A DNA stretch of 64,000 nt from Agrobacterium sp. RAC06 (GTDB taxonomy: Bacteria > Pseudomonadota > Alphaproteobacteria > Rhizobiales > Rhizobiaceae). The notes under the pieces were generated by a model that saw nothing but the letters and a program-made list of their open reading frames with translations, was not told the DNA's origin and did not search any database. Below are positions 34,072 through 42,608 of this stretch, piece by piece (position 1 is the stretch's first letter; each line of letters opens with the position of its first letter). Location: the NCBI RefSeq assembly GCF_001713475.1, contig NZ_CP016499.1, positions 3,721,501 through 3,785,500 on the forward strand, written 5' to 3'. A program made the position numbers and the translations under genes.

Positions 34072-34974
34072 TCAGGTCTTGATGCGCAGGACAATGTCCT
34101 GGTCGTAATTGCCGAAGCCTCGGCCGAAGATGTTGATTCCGCCGGGATGTTCGGCCGTTTCCGGCACTTCGATCCGAACGCGGATCGATCGGTGATCGAG
34201 CAGTTCGAGGTCGCCGAGTGTCGTCTCGGAGACCCGCATGCCATCGATGAAGGTGCCGTTGTCCGTCACCCGGAAACTTTTGAGAACGCCATACTGGCTG
34301 CCGCGCAGCTTCCACCAGTCAGGCGTGAACTTGCCGCGCCGGTCACCGAAATCGCCGGGTGAGGTCCAGGTCGCGACCGCCTTGCCATTGATAGAAATGG
34401 TGATGTCGGACGGCCAGTTTTCGGAGGTGCCGGGCACTTCCGAGGAGAGCTCCATGAGCAGCTCGAGTTCCCGGATCGGTGCGCCCTTGATCCTGGCATT
34501 GTTGGGAAACTGATAGTCGACGTAGCCGCGCGTGAACCAGAGAAGGCCCGCCTTCATGCGGTCCGGAGACAGGAAGGTGTCGGGGCTGTCGAGATAACCG
34601 ATGATCGCATCTGGGCCGCACATGCCGCAGGGAGCGTAGACGTCGTAGCCGCTATAGAGGCCGACCGGCATGGAGACTTCGATTGCCTCGTCCGTCGCCT
34701 CATTGGGGCGCGTAAACGTGAGGACGATCTCGTCATGAACGGCATGACAGATCTTCTGACTGCCCTTGCGTGCCTTCTGAACCTCGGTGCGAACCAGGCC
34801 CGCTTCTTCCATCTGGTTGAGATGTGTGGATGTGGTCGATTGCGGGAGTTCCAGCACCTCGGCAATCTCGTTGACGTTGAGTGGGCCTCTGGCGTGAAGC
34901 AGTTCCAGGATCGCCAATCGTGCCGGCGCGGCGAGGCTCTTGAGGACATCCTTGCCGTCTTCCGGCGTGATCAT
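34072..34974 (-). CDS. ArsR-type HTH regulator with C-terminal ligand domain
   Basis: A 300-residue regulator: an ArsR winged helix at about residues 8-80 (LKSLAAPARLAILELLHARG, QSTTSTHLNQMEEAGLV), then about 200 residues of beta-rich sequence with a CGMCGPD segment and jelly-roll-like features that may bind sugar. Standard ArsR proteins are near 100 residues, so the C-terminal domain is the unusual part. It is encoded upstream of, and in the same direction as, the arabinofuranosidase operon. ATG at 34974 chosen; a TTG at 35016 would add 14 residues. No metal-binding Cys pair of the ArsR type is seen in the HTH. Confidence 0.78.
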   Translation of the reverse strand: MITPEDGKDVLKSLAAPARLAILELLHARGPLNVNEIAEVLELPQSTTSTHLNQMEEAGLVRTEVQKARKGSQKICHAVHDEIVLTFTRPNEATDEAIEVSMPVGLYSGYDVYAPCGMCGPDAIIGYLDSPDTFLSPDRMKAGLLWFTRGYVDYQFPNNARIKGAPIRELELLMELSSEVPGTSENWPSDITISINGKAVATWTSPGDFGDRRGKFTPDWWKLRGSQYGVLKSFRVTDNGTFIDGMRVSETTLGDLELLDHRSIRVRIEVPETAEHPGGINIFGRGFGNYDQDIVLRIKT

Positions 34975-35120
34975 CAAAAAACGGCTGCTCAAATCGGGTC
35001 CCCCTGCATTTCTCAATGCGTATCAGAATTCCTGATTAAAACAAGTCTAGGGAGTGCGCTCCGGTGGCTCCTGAGCGTGATGCGGTTGTCTTGGAGCCCC
35101 AGTTTCCGGTTGATGGCGCG

Positions 35121-35128
35121 TGTATACA
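35121..35128. promoter_or_regulatory. VanR-type GntR operator, distal copy
   Basis: TGTATACA, an 8-bp palindrome matching the FadR/GntR half-site pattern GT-AC, 111 bp upstream of vanA. It is one of three identical copies within 375 bp. Confidence 0.5.
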
Positions 35129-35193
35129 TCTGGCGCTAAAGGGGCGGGTTTCCGCGCCTGTGAAGCGTCTCACCGCAGCTTTTGTTGACATGA

Positions 35194-35201
35194 TGTATAC
35201 A
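35194..35201. promoter_or_regulatory. VanR-type GntR operator, promoter-proximal copy
   Basis: TGTATACA within the 10-bp palindrome ATGTATACAT, 38 bp upstream of the vanA start and directly after TTGACA (35186-35191, a good -35 hexamer). A repressor here would cover the spacer and -10 region. Confidence 0.6.
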
Positions 35202-35238
35202 TTGTGGCTCTCTAGCGTTCGATAGAGGAGGAGCTGTC

Positions 35239-36300
35239 ATGTCCAAACCCACCTTTCCGCTGAATGCCTGGTACGCGGCGGCCTATGATGTCGAGTTGAA
35301 GCGCCAGCTCTTGCCGCGGACGATCTGCAACAAGCCGGTTGTCCTGTATCGCAAGGAAAATGGCACCCCTGTCGCGCTCGCTGATGCCTGTTGGCACAGG
35401 CTCGTGCCGCTGTCGCTCGGGCGGCTCGAGGGTGACAACGTCATCTGTGGCTATCATGGTCTCGAATTCGACGAGACGGGGCGCTGTGTATACATGCCGT
35501 CGCAGGACACGATCAATCCGTCGGCCTGCGTCAAGTCCTATCCGATCGCCGAGAAGCATCGCTTCATCTGGATCTGGCCGGGCGATCCAGCGCTCGCCGA
35601 TCCCGCACTCATCCCCGACATGCACTGGAACCAGGATCCCGACTGGGCCGCCGATGGCAAGATGATCGAGGTGAAGTGCGATTATCGTCTGGTTGTCGAC
35701 AATCTGATGGATCTCACCCACGAGACCTTCGTGCACGGCTCGTCGATCGGCAATCGCGCCGTCGCCGAGGCGCCGTTCGAGGCAAGCCACTCCGATCGCT
35801 TCGCTTACATCACGCGCTGGATGGAAGACATCGACCCGCCGCCCTTCTGGCGCAAGCAGTTTGGTCGCCCGGGCAAGGTCGACCGCTGGCAGATCATCCG
35901 CTTCGAGGCGCCTTGCACTGTCACCATCGACGTGGGCGTTGCAGAGGCCGGCACGGGTGCCAAGCAGGGTGACCGCTCAAAGGGCGTCAATGGCTATGTG
36001 CTGAACACGATCACGCCGTCGACGGACAAGACCTGTCTCTACTTCTGGGCCTTTGCCCGCAATTACGACCTCGGCAACCAGGCGCGAACGCATGAGCTGC
36101 GCGAAGGCGTGGCCGGTGTCTTCCGCGAGGACGAAGAGGTGCTCGAAGCCCAGCAGCGGGCGATCGATGCCAATCCCGATCACCAGTTCTACAACCTCAA
36201 CATCGATGCCGGATCGATGTGGGCGCGCAAGCTGATCGACCGGATGATCGACGCCGAACTGAAGCCACAGGCCGGGCCTCATGCGGTCGCTGCGGAGTGA
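35239..36300 (+). CDS. vanA: vanillate O-demethylase, oxygenase subunit
   Basis: A 353-residue Rieske oxygenase that demethylates vanillate to protocatechuate and formaldehyde. The Rieske cluster ligands are CWH (about 51-53) and CGYH (about 71-74); the mononuclear iron motif is DNLMDLTHETFVH, with two His. The C-terminal domain has the VanA pattern (GRPGKVDRWQIIRFEAPCTV in part, and DNLMDLTH). GGAGGAG precedes the ATG. The genes vanA-vanR-vanB form one unit, 4 and 29 nt apart. A copy of the operator also lies inside this gene at 35487-35494. Confidence 0.9.
   Translation: MSKPTFPLNAWYAAAYDVELKRQLLPRTICNKPVVLYRKENGTPVALADACWHRLVPLSLGRLEGDNVICGYHGLEFDETGRCVYMPSQDTINPSACVKSYPIAEKHRFIWIWPGDPALADPALIPDMHWNQDPDWAADGKMIEVKCDYRLVVDNLMDLTHETFVHGSSIGNRAVAEAPFEASHSDRFAYITRWMEDIDPPPFWRKQFGRPGKVDRWQIIRFEAPCTVTIDVGVAEAGTGAKQGDRSKGVNGYVLNTITPSTDKTCLYFWAFARNYDLGNQARTHELREGVAGVFREDEEVLEAQQRAIDANPDHQFYNLNIDAGSMWARKLIDRMIDAELKPQAGPHAVAAE
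35487..35494. promoter_or_regulatory. VanR-type GntR operator, intragenic copy
   Basis: TGTATACA within codons about 83-85 of vanA (encoding C-V-Y in GRCVYMPS). It is identical to the two upstream sites and about 290 bp from the proximal one, a distance suited to DNA looping by a regulator. It could be chance, since the codons are otherwise normal. Confidence 0.4.
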
Positions 36301-36304
36301 TGGC

Positions 36305-37048
36305 ATGACGGCTGATAACGAACGCGCTCCGAAACAGCAGACGGCAAAGGCGCTGCTTGGGCTGCGTGACCTTATCCTGACGGGTGAAATCGAACCGGGC
36401 GAGCGGCTGTCGGAAGTCGCTCTCGCAGAGCGTCTTTCGGTGTCGCGCACGCCGCTTCGTGCCGCTTTGCAGCGGCTCGAACAGGAGGGCCTGGTCGCGC
36501 TCATCCCGTCCGGCGGTTACGCCGTGCGTTCGTTCAGCCGGCAGGAGGTGATCGATGCCATCGAGTTGCGGGGTGTGCTGGAGGGCACCGCCGCGCGGCT
36601 TGCCGCCGAGCGAGGTGCGACGCCGGCCCGGATGAAAGCCATTCGCGAGGTCGTCGCCCAACTCGACGATGTCTTGTTGGCCGAGCCGTCTGCCATGGAT
36701 TTCGAGCGCTACGAGGCTCTGAACGGCAGGTTTCATCGCCTGCTCTGGGACCTTGCCGGCAGCGAGGTTCTGCGCCGGGAGATCGAGCGGATGACGAGCC
36801 TGCCCTTTGCGAGCCCGAATGCCTTCGTCAACACGGAGTTCGATGTGCCGGCCTTCTACAGGACGCTGGTCGTCGCGCAGGCGCAGCACAAGGCAATCGT
36901 TTCGGCGATCGAATTGCGGGAGGGGGCGCGGGCCGAGGCGCTGGCGCGGGAGCATGCGCGGCTTGCCCGGCAGAACCTCGATTTCGTGCTGGAGGAGCAA
37001 CCCGATCTGCGCCGCAAGGTTCTGGCGCTTGCCCTGATGGCGGGCTGA
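36305..37048 (+). CDS. vanR: GntR-family regulator, VanR type (FCD domain)
   Basis: A 247-residue regulator: winged helix at about 15-80 (AERLSVSRTPLRAALQRLEQEGLV) and an FCD all-helical effector domain (IELRGVLEGTAARLAAERG, FHRLLWDLAGSEVL, QHKAIVSAIELREGARAEAL). VanR proteins of this family repress vanAB until vanillate binds. It sits between vanA and vanB, starts 4 nt after vanA, and three TGTATACA palindromes around the vanA promoter are its probable sites. FCD metal-ligand histidines are visible in the domain. Confidence 0.88.
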   Translation: MTADNERAPKQQTAKALLGLRDLILTGEIEPGERLSEVALAERLSVSRTPLRAALQRLEQEGLVALIPSGGYAVRSFSRQEVIDAIELRGVLEGTAARLAAERGATPARMKAIREVVAQLDDVLLAEPSAMDFERYEALNGRFHRLLWDLAGSEVLRREIERMTSLPFASPNAFVNTEFDVPAFYRTLVVAQAQHKAIVSAIELREGARAEALAREHARLARQNLDFVLEEQPDLRRKVLALALMAG

Positions 37049-37077
37049 TCGGATCTGGGATCATCTGGGAGGATTTC

Positions 37078-38061
37078 ATGCGTTCCAAGCTGGAATGGCG
37101 CGCGGCCCGCGTCATATCGATCGAAGCCCCGGCGGAGGATGTCCGGGCCGTCACCTTCGCGGTGGATGGGCTGCGGCAGGCCTTCGATCCGGGGTCGCAT
37201 ACCAATATCAAGGTCGTCATCCGGGGTGAGCCGGCAATTCGAACCTATACGGTGCTGCCGAGCGCGCCGGACACGCTGAAGATCGCGGTCAAGCTGCATC
37301 CCAACAGTCGGGGTGGCTCAGCCTTCGTCTGGAACATGGCTGTCGGTGACGAGACCGAGATGACCGAGCCGGAGAACCGTTTCGAGCTCTCCTGGCGGGC
37401 GTCGCGTTATCTGCTGATCGCCGGCGGTATCGGGATCACGCCGATCTATGGCATGGCAAAGGCGCTGGTCGCGCGCGGTCATTCCGTGCGGCTGATCTAT
37501 GGGGCGAAAAGCCGGGCGCAGATGGCTTTTGTTGATGAGTTGCAGGCTTTGCTGGGGGATGGTCTCGAGGCCTTCGTGCAGGACGAGGGCCAGGCCTTCG
37601 ATCTCGCAGCTGAATTTGCCGCGCTTCCTGTCGATGGCGAGGCCTATATCTGTGGTCCGCACGGTCTGCTGGAAGCCGCACGCAATACCTGGCGCGAGAG
37701 TGGTCGCTCGATGAGCCGCTTGCGCTTCGAGGTCTTCGGCGACAGCGGGCGCTTTGCCGAGCAACCGTTCTCGGTCACGGTTCCGCAATACGGCCGAACC
37801 GTCGAGGTGCGCGCCGACCAGACCATGCTGGATGCGCTGATGGAGGCGGGGATCGACATGGTCTATGACTGTCGCCGCGGTGAATGCGGATTGTGCGCGG
37901 TCAGCATCGTCGACGCATCCACGCCGATCGATCATCGTGACGTGTTCTTCTCTCCGGAAGAGCGACACGAGGGAGAGAAGATGTGTGCCTGTGTCTCGCG
38001 TGCGGTTGGGGGAAGCGTGACGATCGACACCGGCTATCGGCAAGAGGCATTGCGGGCCTGA
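37078..38061 (+). CDS. vanB: vanillate O-demethylase, reductase subunit
   Basis: A 327-residue electron-transfer protein: an FMN/NAD(P)H ferredoxin-reductase module (residues about 5-230, GIGITPIYGMAKAL) and a C-terminal plant-type 2Fe-2S domain with Cys ligands in CRRGECGLC and a distal Cys in MCACVS. It passes electrons from NADH to the VanA Rieske centre. GGGAGG precedes the ATG. It ends 13 nt before the convergent LacI gene. Confidence 0.9.
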   Translation: MRSKLEWRAARVISIEAPAEDVRAVTFAVDGLRQAFDPGSHTNIKVVIRGEPAIRTYTVLPSAPDTLKIAVKLHPNSRGGSAFVWNMAVGDETEMTEPENRFELSWRASRYLLIAGGIGITPIYGMAKALVARGHSVRLIYGAKSRAQMAFVDELQALLGDGLEAFVQDEGQAFDLAAEFAALPVDGEAYICGPHGLLEAARNTWRESGRSMSRLRFEVFGDSGRFAEQPFSVTVPQYGRTVEVRADQTMLDALMEAGIDMVYDCRRGECGLCAVSIVDASTPIDHRDVFFSPEERHEGEKMCACVSRAVGGSVTIDTGYRQEALRA

Positions 38062-38074
38062 GCCGGCAGTTGGA

Positions 38075-39091
38075 TCAGTCGCTCTCACCCTCGATCAGGA
38101 TCATCGGCCAAAGGCGCCTGCGAACAGCATCCGGATAGTGGTGCGTGAAATCCGGCATGGTCGCCAGCAGGCTTTCTGCCAAGGCGATCCCGAGCCCCCT
38201 CAAATCCGGGCGAAAGCAGGTGAGAACCGGGTGCAGGAACTGGGCCTGGGGGCTGTATTGGCCGATGACCGCGATATCCTTGCCCGGCTTCAATCCCACT
38301 TCCTGCAGGCCGCGATAAAAGCCGACCACGGTCGCCTCGTTGAGGAGGATGATCGCTGTGGGGCGGTCGCGTGATTTCATCACCTGCTGGGCGACGTGAT
38401 AGCCGCCAGGTTCATTCGGGCCGGAGCGATAGACATGCGCTGGGTCGAGCTCCAGTCCGTGGCGGGCGAGCACGACGCGGCAGTGGTTCTCGAACACATG
38501 GCCGAGATTGATGTCGCCATGGGGACGGCTGATCGCAATCCGCTTGTGGCCGCGCGCCACAAGGCGTTCGATTGCGTCTTCTGCCATGCCTTCGAAATCC
38601 AGATCGTACCAGGGCTGGCCGACATCCGTCTGGCTTCGCCCAAGGGTGATGAAGGGTATCTTCGTCTTGTGCAGGAGCTCGAAGCGGGGATCCTGGTGGC
38701 GCGTGGCCGACAGGATGATGCCATCGGCGAACCCCCGGGCGACGATTCGCTTCAGGTAAGCGTCCGGATCTTCTTCCGATGAGCAGAGCAGGGCGACGAG
38801 GTCGAGCTTGTGGCGGGCAAGCACCGTCTGCATGCCGTCGAAGACGCGCATGAAGAAGGTATCTCCTTGGCCGGTAATGTCATGGCCGGTCTGCATCATG
38901 AAGCCGATTATGCCGGTTGCGCCCTTGCGTAGCGAGCGGCCGGCCTGGTTGGCCACGTAACCCAGCTTCTCTGCGGCTTCCAGAACGCGTCGGCGTGTCT
39001 CCTCGTTGACGTCGGGCTTGCCATTCAGCGCGCGCGAAACCGTACCGATGGAAATATCCAGATGTTCGGCCAGCTCGCGAATGCCTGTCAT
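38075..39091 (-). CDS. LacI-family transcriptional regulator
   Basis: A 338-residue repressor: N-terminal LacI helix-turn-helix (TGIRELAEHLDISIGTVSRA, residues 2-21, and hinge with EKLGYVANQAGRSLRKG) and periplasmic-binding-like sugar domain (about 60-330). It is divergent from the Gfo/Idh-SPI-ABC operon. Start at 39091 follows GGGGAGGGG. Two CGTAAACGTTTACG-type operators sit in the intervening 132 bp, one near its own promoter and one next to the -10 of the operon. Effector sugar unknown. Confidence 0.92.
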   Translation of the reverse strand: MTGIRELAEHLDISIGTVSRALNGKPDVNEETRRRVLEAAEKLGYVANQAGRSLRKGATGIIGFMMQTGHDITGQGDTFFMRVFDGMQTVLARHKLDLVALLCSSEEDPDAYLKRIVARGFADGIILSATRHQDPRFELLHKTKIPFITLGRSQTDVGQPWYDLDFEGMAEDAIERLVARGHKRIAISRPHGDINLGHVFENHCRVVLARHGLELDPAHVYRSGPNEPGGYHVAQQVMKSRDRPTAIILLNEATVVGFYRGLQEVGLKPGKDIAVIGQYSPQAQFLHPVLTCFRPDLRGLGIALAESLLATMPDFTHHYPDAVRRRLWPMILIEGESD

Positions 39092-39113
39092 TTCCCCTCC
39101 CCAAGCGGTGGTC

Positions 39114-39127
39114 CGTAATCGTTTACG
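39114..39127. promoter_or_regulatory. LacI-type operator, copy 1
   Basis: CGTAATCGTTTACG differs by one base from the perfect palindrome at 39166-39179. It is close to the lacI-type start (23 bp) and upstream of the -35 of the divergent operon, consistent with autoregulation. Confidence 0.7.
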
Positions 39128-39135
39128 AAAAACTA

Positions 39136-39163
39136 TTGACACATGCGGGGTCTCGTTCATAGT
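39136..39163 (+). promoter_or_regulatory. sigma-70-type promoter of the Gfo/Idh-SPI-ABC operon
   Basis: TTGACA (39136-39141), a 16-nt spacer and CATAGT (39158-39163). The LacI-type palindromes flank it, one before the -35 and one immediately after the -10. Confidence 0.6.
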
Positions 39164-39165
39164 GT

Positions 39166-39179
39166 CGTAAACGTTTACG
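39166..39179. promoter_or_regulatory. LacI-type operator, copy 2
   Basis: CGTAAACGTTTACG is a perfect 14-bp palindrome with the CG centre typical of LacI/GalR sites. It lies 2 bp past the -10 of the operon promoter, the classic position for blocking open-complex formation. Confidence 0.85.
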
Positions 39180-39223
39180 GGATGTGCGGAAGAGCAGTTT
39201 CACTCATCCCTGGGAGGATATCA

Positions 39224-40267
39224 GTGACATCAAGAGCCGTTTTGTGCGGGTGCGGAGCTATGGCTAAAGGCTGGCTTCGAGCGCTTCAGTCTGCTTCCGA
39301 TTTGGGCCGAGAGGTCGAAATTGTCGGTCTCGTCGACCTCGACCCGACGACGGCGAAGGCGCTCGCGGCTGAATTCGCCCTGGAAAACGTGACCATCGGA
39401 ACGGATCTCGCATCGGTGATCGAGGCGACGCGCGCGAACATGGTGTTCGACGTGGTGGTGCCGTCGGCGCGCTTCGCCGTCGTTTCGACCGCGCTCAAGC
39501 TTGGCTGCCATGTGCTGTCCGAAAAGCCGCTCGCCACATCCATGGATGAGGCCAAGGCACTGCTTTCCCTCGCCGCAGAGACTGGCCGAGTTCATGCCGT
39601 GGTCCAGAATCGTCGTTTCATCTCCGGTGTCCGACGCCTGCGTCGCGCCGTCGAGGATGGCTTGATCGGGGAGCTCTCCGGAATTCATTGCGACTTCTTC
39701 CTCGGGCCGCATTTTGGTGGTTTCCGCGAGGCCATGGACAATGTGCTTCTGCTCGACATGGCGATCCACACCTTCGATGCCGCCCGCTTCGTATCCGGCA
39801 AGCAGCCGCTTTCGGTCTATTGCGTCGAGAGCAATCCGCCCGGCTCCTGGTATGCCCATGGCGCGTCGGCGAACGCGATTTTCAAGCTCTCTGGCGATGC
39901 TGTCTTCACCTATCGCGGCTCCTGGTGCGCCGAAGGGCGGCGTACGAGCTGGGAGAGCGCCTGGAGGCTCGTCGGCTCGAAGGGCATGATCACTTGGGAC
40001 GGCGAAGAAGGCTTCGAGGCCACGGTCGCCGGCAGTGAGCCCGGCCTGCTGCGCGGTCAGCAAATCTTGCCCGTGCCGTTGGCGCCTGACGAGGACGAGA
40101 CGCACGGGCATCGGAGCGTACTCGCGGAATTCATCGACGCCGTAAAATCCGGGCGGAAGCCCGAGACTGCGAGCGACGACAATATCAAGAGCCTGTCCAT
40201 GGTGTTCGGCGCGATCGAAAGCGCCAGGACCGGACTTCCCGTCAGCATTTCAGTCGAAGGATACTGA
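39224..40267 (+). CDS. Gfo/Idh/MocA-family oxidoreductase
   Basis: A 347-residue NAD(P)-dependent dehydrogenase: N-terminal Rossmann fold (AVLCGCGAMAKGW), conserved EKP (SEKPLAT, about residue 100) and C-terminal GFO_IDH domain (about 130-330). Such enzymes oxidise or reduce sugars or inositols. GTG start at 39224 has GGGAGG 6 nt upstream; it avoids the operator at 39166-39179. First gene of a LacI-controlled operon; the next gene is a TIM-barrel isomerase/epimerase, a common pairing. The substrate is unknown. Confidence 0.88.
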   Translation: MTSRAVLCGCGAMAKGWLRALQSASDLGREVEIVGLVDLDPTTAKALAAEFALENVTIGTDLASVIEATRANMVFDVVVPSARFAVVSTALKLGCHVLSEKPLATSMDEAKALLSLAAETGRVHAVVQNRRFISGVRRLRRAVEDGLIGELSGIHCDFFLGPHFGGFREAMDNVLLLDMAIHTFDAARFVSGKQPLSVYCVESNPPGSWYAHGASANAIFKLSGDAVFTYRGSWCAEGRRTSWESAWRLVGSKGMITWDGEEGFEATVAGSEPGLLRGQQILPVPLAPDEDETHGHRSVLAEFIDAVKSGRKPETASDDNIKSLSMVFGAIESARTGLPVSISVEGY

Positions 40268-40271
40268 GCCC

Positions 40272-41174
40272 GTGAGCAATTCTGCACATTCCATCCGCAT
40301 CGGAACCATGGTCAGCGCCAGCGGCGGCAAGGCGGCCGAGCGGATCGGACAGATCGCCGATATGGGCTTCGAGAGCTTCGAGCCCTTCTTCTGGCAGACC
40401 ACCAACGGTCAGGATCTTGCCGATCTCGGCAAGCGTTGCGTCGAGGCGATCGGCGATCGCGACATCACCATCTCGACGCTCGGCATGTTCGGCAATCCGC
40501 TGGAAGAGACCGACGTGGATCTCCAGACCCTTCAGGGCTGGAAGGATTGCATCGACAATGCCCATCATTTCGGCGCGACCTGCGTCGCCGGTTTTACGGG
40601 TCGTATCCGTAACCGCCCACTGACGGAGAGCCTGCCGCGCTATCGCGAAATCTGGAGCGAGCTCGCCAAGCGTGCTGCCGACAAGGGCGTGAAGATCGCT
40701 TTCGAAAACTGCGCCATGGACGGCAACTGGCAGACCGGCGACTGGAACATCGCGCACAATCCGGATGCCTGGGAGCTGATCTTCAACGAGACGCCGGACG
40801 ATCACATCGGGCTCGAATGGGAGCCCTGCCATCAGATGGTCTATCTGATTGATCCGATCCCGCAGATCCGCAAATGGGCGCACAAGTTTTTCCATGTGCA
40901 TGGCAAGGACGCGACGATCCGCTGGGACGTGATCCGTGAACACGGCGTCTTCGGCAAGCATCCCTTCGTCTTCATGCGCACGCCGGGCTTCGGCGACACC
41001 AACTGGACGGATGTGATTTCCGAGCTCCGGATCGCGGGCTGGTCCGGCTCGATCGACATCGAGGGCTGGCACGATCCGGTCTATCGCGACGCGCTGGAAA
41101 TGACCGGCCAGGTGCATGGCCTGAATTACCTGAAGAATTGCCGGGGCGGGGATTTCGTCACCGATCCGGTCTGA
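40272..41174 (+). CDS. sugar phosphate isomerase/epimerase family (TIM barrel)
   Basis: A 300-residue TIM-barrel protein of the xylose-isomerase-like/AP-endonuclease-2 family. Metal-ligand candidates are Glu in KIAFENCAMDG, Glu in IGLEWEPCHQ, His in FFHVHGKD and Glu at SIDIEGWHD. It may act with the preceding Gfo/Idh enzyme on keto-sugars or inositol derivatives. GTG start 4 nt after the previous stop. Cytoplasmic. Confidence 0.85.
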   Translation: MSNSAHSIRIGTMVSASGGKAAERIGQIADMGFESFEPFFWQTTNGQDLADLGKRCVEAIGDRDITISTLGMFGNPLEETDVDLQTLQGWKDCIDNAHHFGATCVAGFTGRIRNRPLTESLPRYREIWSELAKRAADKGVKIAFENCAMDGNWQTGDWNIAHNPDAWELIFNETPDDHIGLEWEPCHQMVYLIDPIPQIRKWAHKFFHVHGKDATIRWDVIREHGVFGKHPFVFMRTPGFGDTNWTDVISELRIAGWSGSIDIEGWHDPVYRDALEMTGQVHGLNYLKNCRGGDFVTDPV

Positions 41175-41186
41175 GCTTTCGGAAAT

Positions 41187-41213
41187 ATGGGTCTTGTGGA
41201 GGACAAGGCCCAT
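41187..41213 (+). other. stem-loop before the binding-protein gene
   Basis: ATGGGTCTTGT and ACAAGGCCCAT pair over 11 bp (one G-T) around a 5-nt loop, ending 24 nt before the binding-protein ATG. No T-run follows, so it is more likely an mRNA-processing or stability hairpin that raises binding-protein output than a terminator. Confidence 0.6.
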
Positions 41214-41237
41214 GCAAAAACCCAAGAGGAGGAAACC

Positions 41238-42470
41238 ATGGGTATTCGCAAGCATATCGCCTTCGGCGCCTTGGCGCTGGCCAGTGTCTCCTTGTTCGGG
41301 CTATCGGCCCAGGCAGAGGACGTGAAGATCACCGTCTGGTCGCTCGACCGCGACATCCAGCCGGCACCCAATCTGATCAAGGACTTCAATGCACTCGGCA
41401 ACGGCATCACGGTCGAATACCGCCAGATCCAGTTCGACGACGTCGTCAGCGAGGCGATGCGCGCCTATTCGACCGGACAGGCGCCCGATATCATCGCGAT
41501 CGACAACCCCGAGCATGCCTTGTTTGCCTCACGTGGCGCCTTTCTCGACCTGACGGACCGGATCGCGAAATCGGAAGCCATCAAGACCGAAAACTACTTT
41601 GCCGGACCGCTTAATTCGGTGACCTGGGACGGGAAGCTCTTCGGTGTGCCGAAGGCCACCAACACGATCGCCCTCTACTACAATGCCGACATGTTCAAGG
41701 AGAAGGGCCTCGATCCGGACAAGCCGCCGCAGACCTGGGCGGAACTCCTCGATGCCGCGCGTAAGCTCAACGATCCGGCGAAAAACGTCTACGGCCTCGC
41801 TTTTTCGGCCAAGGCCAGCGAAGAGGGGACCTTCCAGTTTCTTCCCTGGGCGCAGATGGGCGGTGGCGGCTACCAGGCAATCAATGCCGAGGGCGCTGTG
41901 AAGGCGCTCGAGACTTGGAAAATCCTGATGGACGAGAAGCTCGCCTCTCCTGACAGCCTGACGCGCGGACAGTGGGATTCCACCGGCACCTTTAACTCTG
42001 GGAATGCGGCCATGGCGATCTCCGGGCCATGGGAGCTGAACCGGATGAGCGATGAAGCCAAGTTCGACTGGCGCGTGGCGCTTCTGCCGGTGCCGGAAGC
42101 CGGTGCCGAGCGCTCGTCGGCCATGGGTGACTTCAACTGGGCAATTTTCGCCAACACGAAGCAACCGGAAGAAGCCTTCAAGGTCCTGGAATACTTTGCC
42201 GCACAAGATGACCAGATGTTCGAGAAATTTGGCCAGCTGCCGGCCCGTTCCGACATAATCCTGCCGGCGACCGGCAACGAGAGGAAGGACGCGGCCCTCA
42301 AGGTCTTCCAGGAGCAATTGCAATATGCCCAGCCGCGCGGGCCGCATCCCGAATGGCCGAAGATCTCCAAGGCGATCCAGGATGCCATCCAGGCGGCGCT
42401 CACGGGTCAATCGTCGCCTAAGGAAGCGCTCGATCAAGCGGCTGAAACCATCGCGGCCATCACCGGTTGA
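41238..42470 (+). CDS. sugar ABC substrate-binding protein (LacI operon)
   Basis: A 410-residue periplasmic family-1 binding protein with a Sec signal ([20 protein letters not shown], cut after AQA). It shows [23 protein letters not shown] and [19 protein letters not shown], typical of carbohydrate binding proteins. ATG at 41238 has AGGAGG upstream. The neighbours are two permeases and a UgpC-type ATPase. Its ligand is probably a sugar or sugar acid processed by the Gfo/Idh and isomerase-like proteins. Confidence 0.9.
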   Translation: MGIRKHIAFGALALASVSLFGLSAQAEDVKITVWSLDRDIQPAPNLIKDFNALGNGITVEYRQIQFDDVVSEAMRAYSTGQAPDIIAIDNPEHALFASRGAFLDLTDRIAKSEAIKTENYFAGPLNSVTWDGKLFGVPKATNTIALYYNADMFKEKGLDPDKPPQTWAELLDAARKLNDPAKNVYGLAFSAKASEEGTFQFLPWAQMGGGGYQAINAEGAVKALETWKILMDEKLASPDSLTRGQWDSTGTFNSGNAAMAISGPWELNRMSDEAKFDWRVALLPVPEAGAERSSAMGDFNWAIFANTKQPEEAFKVLEYFAAQDDQMFEKFGQLPARSDIILPATGNERKDAALKVFQEQLQYAQPRGPHPEWPKISKAIQDAIQAALTGQSSPKEALDQAAETIAAITG

Positions 42471-42608
42471 CCCTATCCGCAGGGGTCCGAAGACCTGCTC
42501 TCAACGTGTCGGATCCCTGTTCAACCTATCTCCCGGAGGGCCGTCCTCGTTCCGACAAGTGGCGGGGGCGGCCTGACCGGAGATGTCAATCGCGATGCGG
42601 AGACCAGC

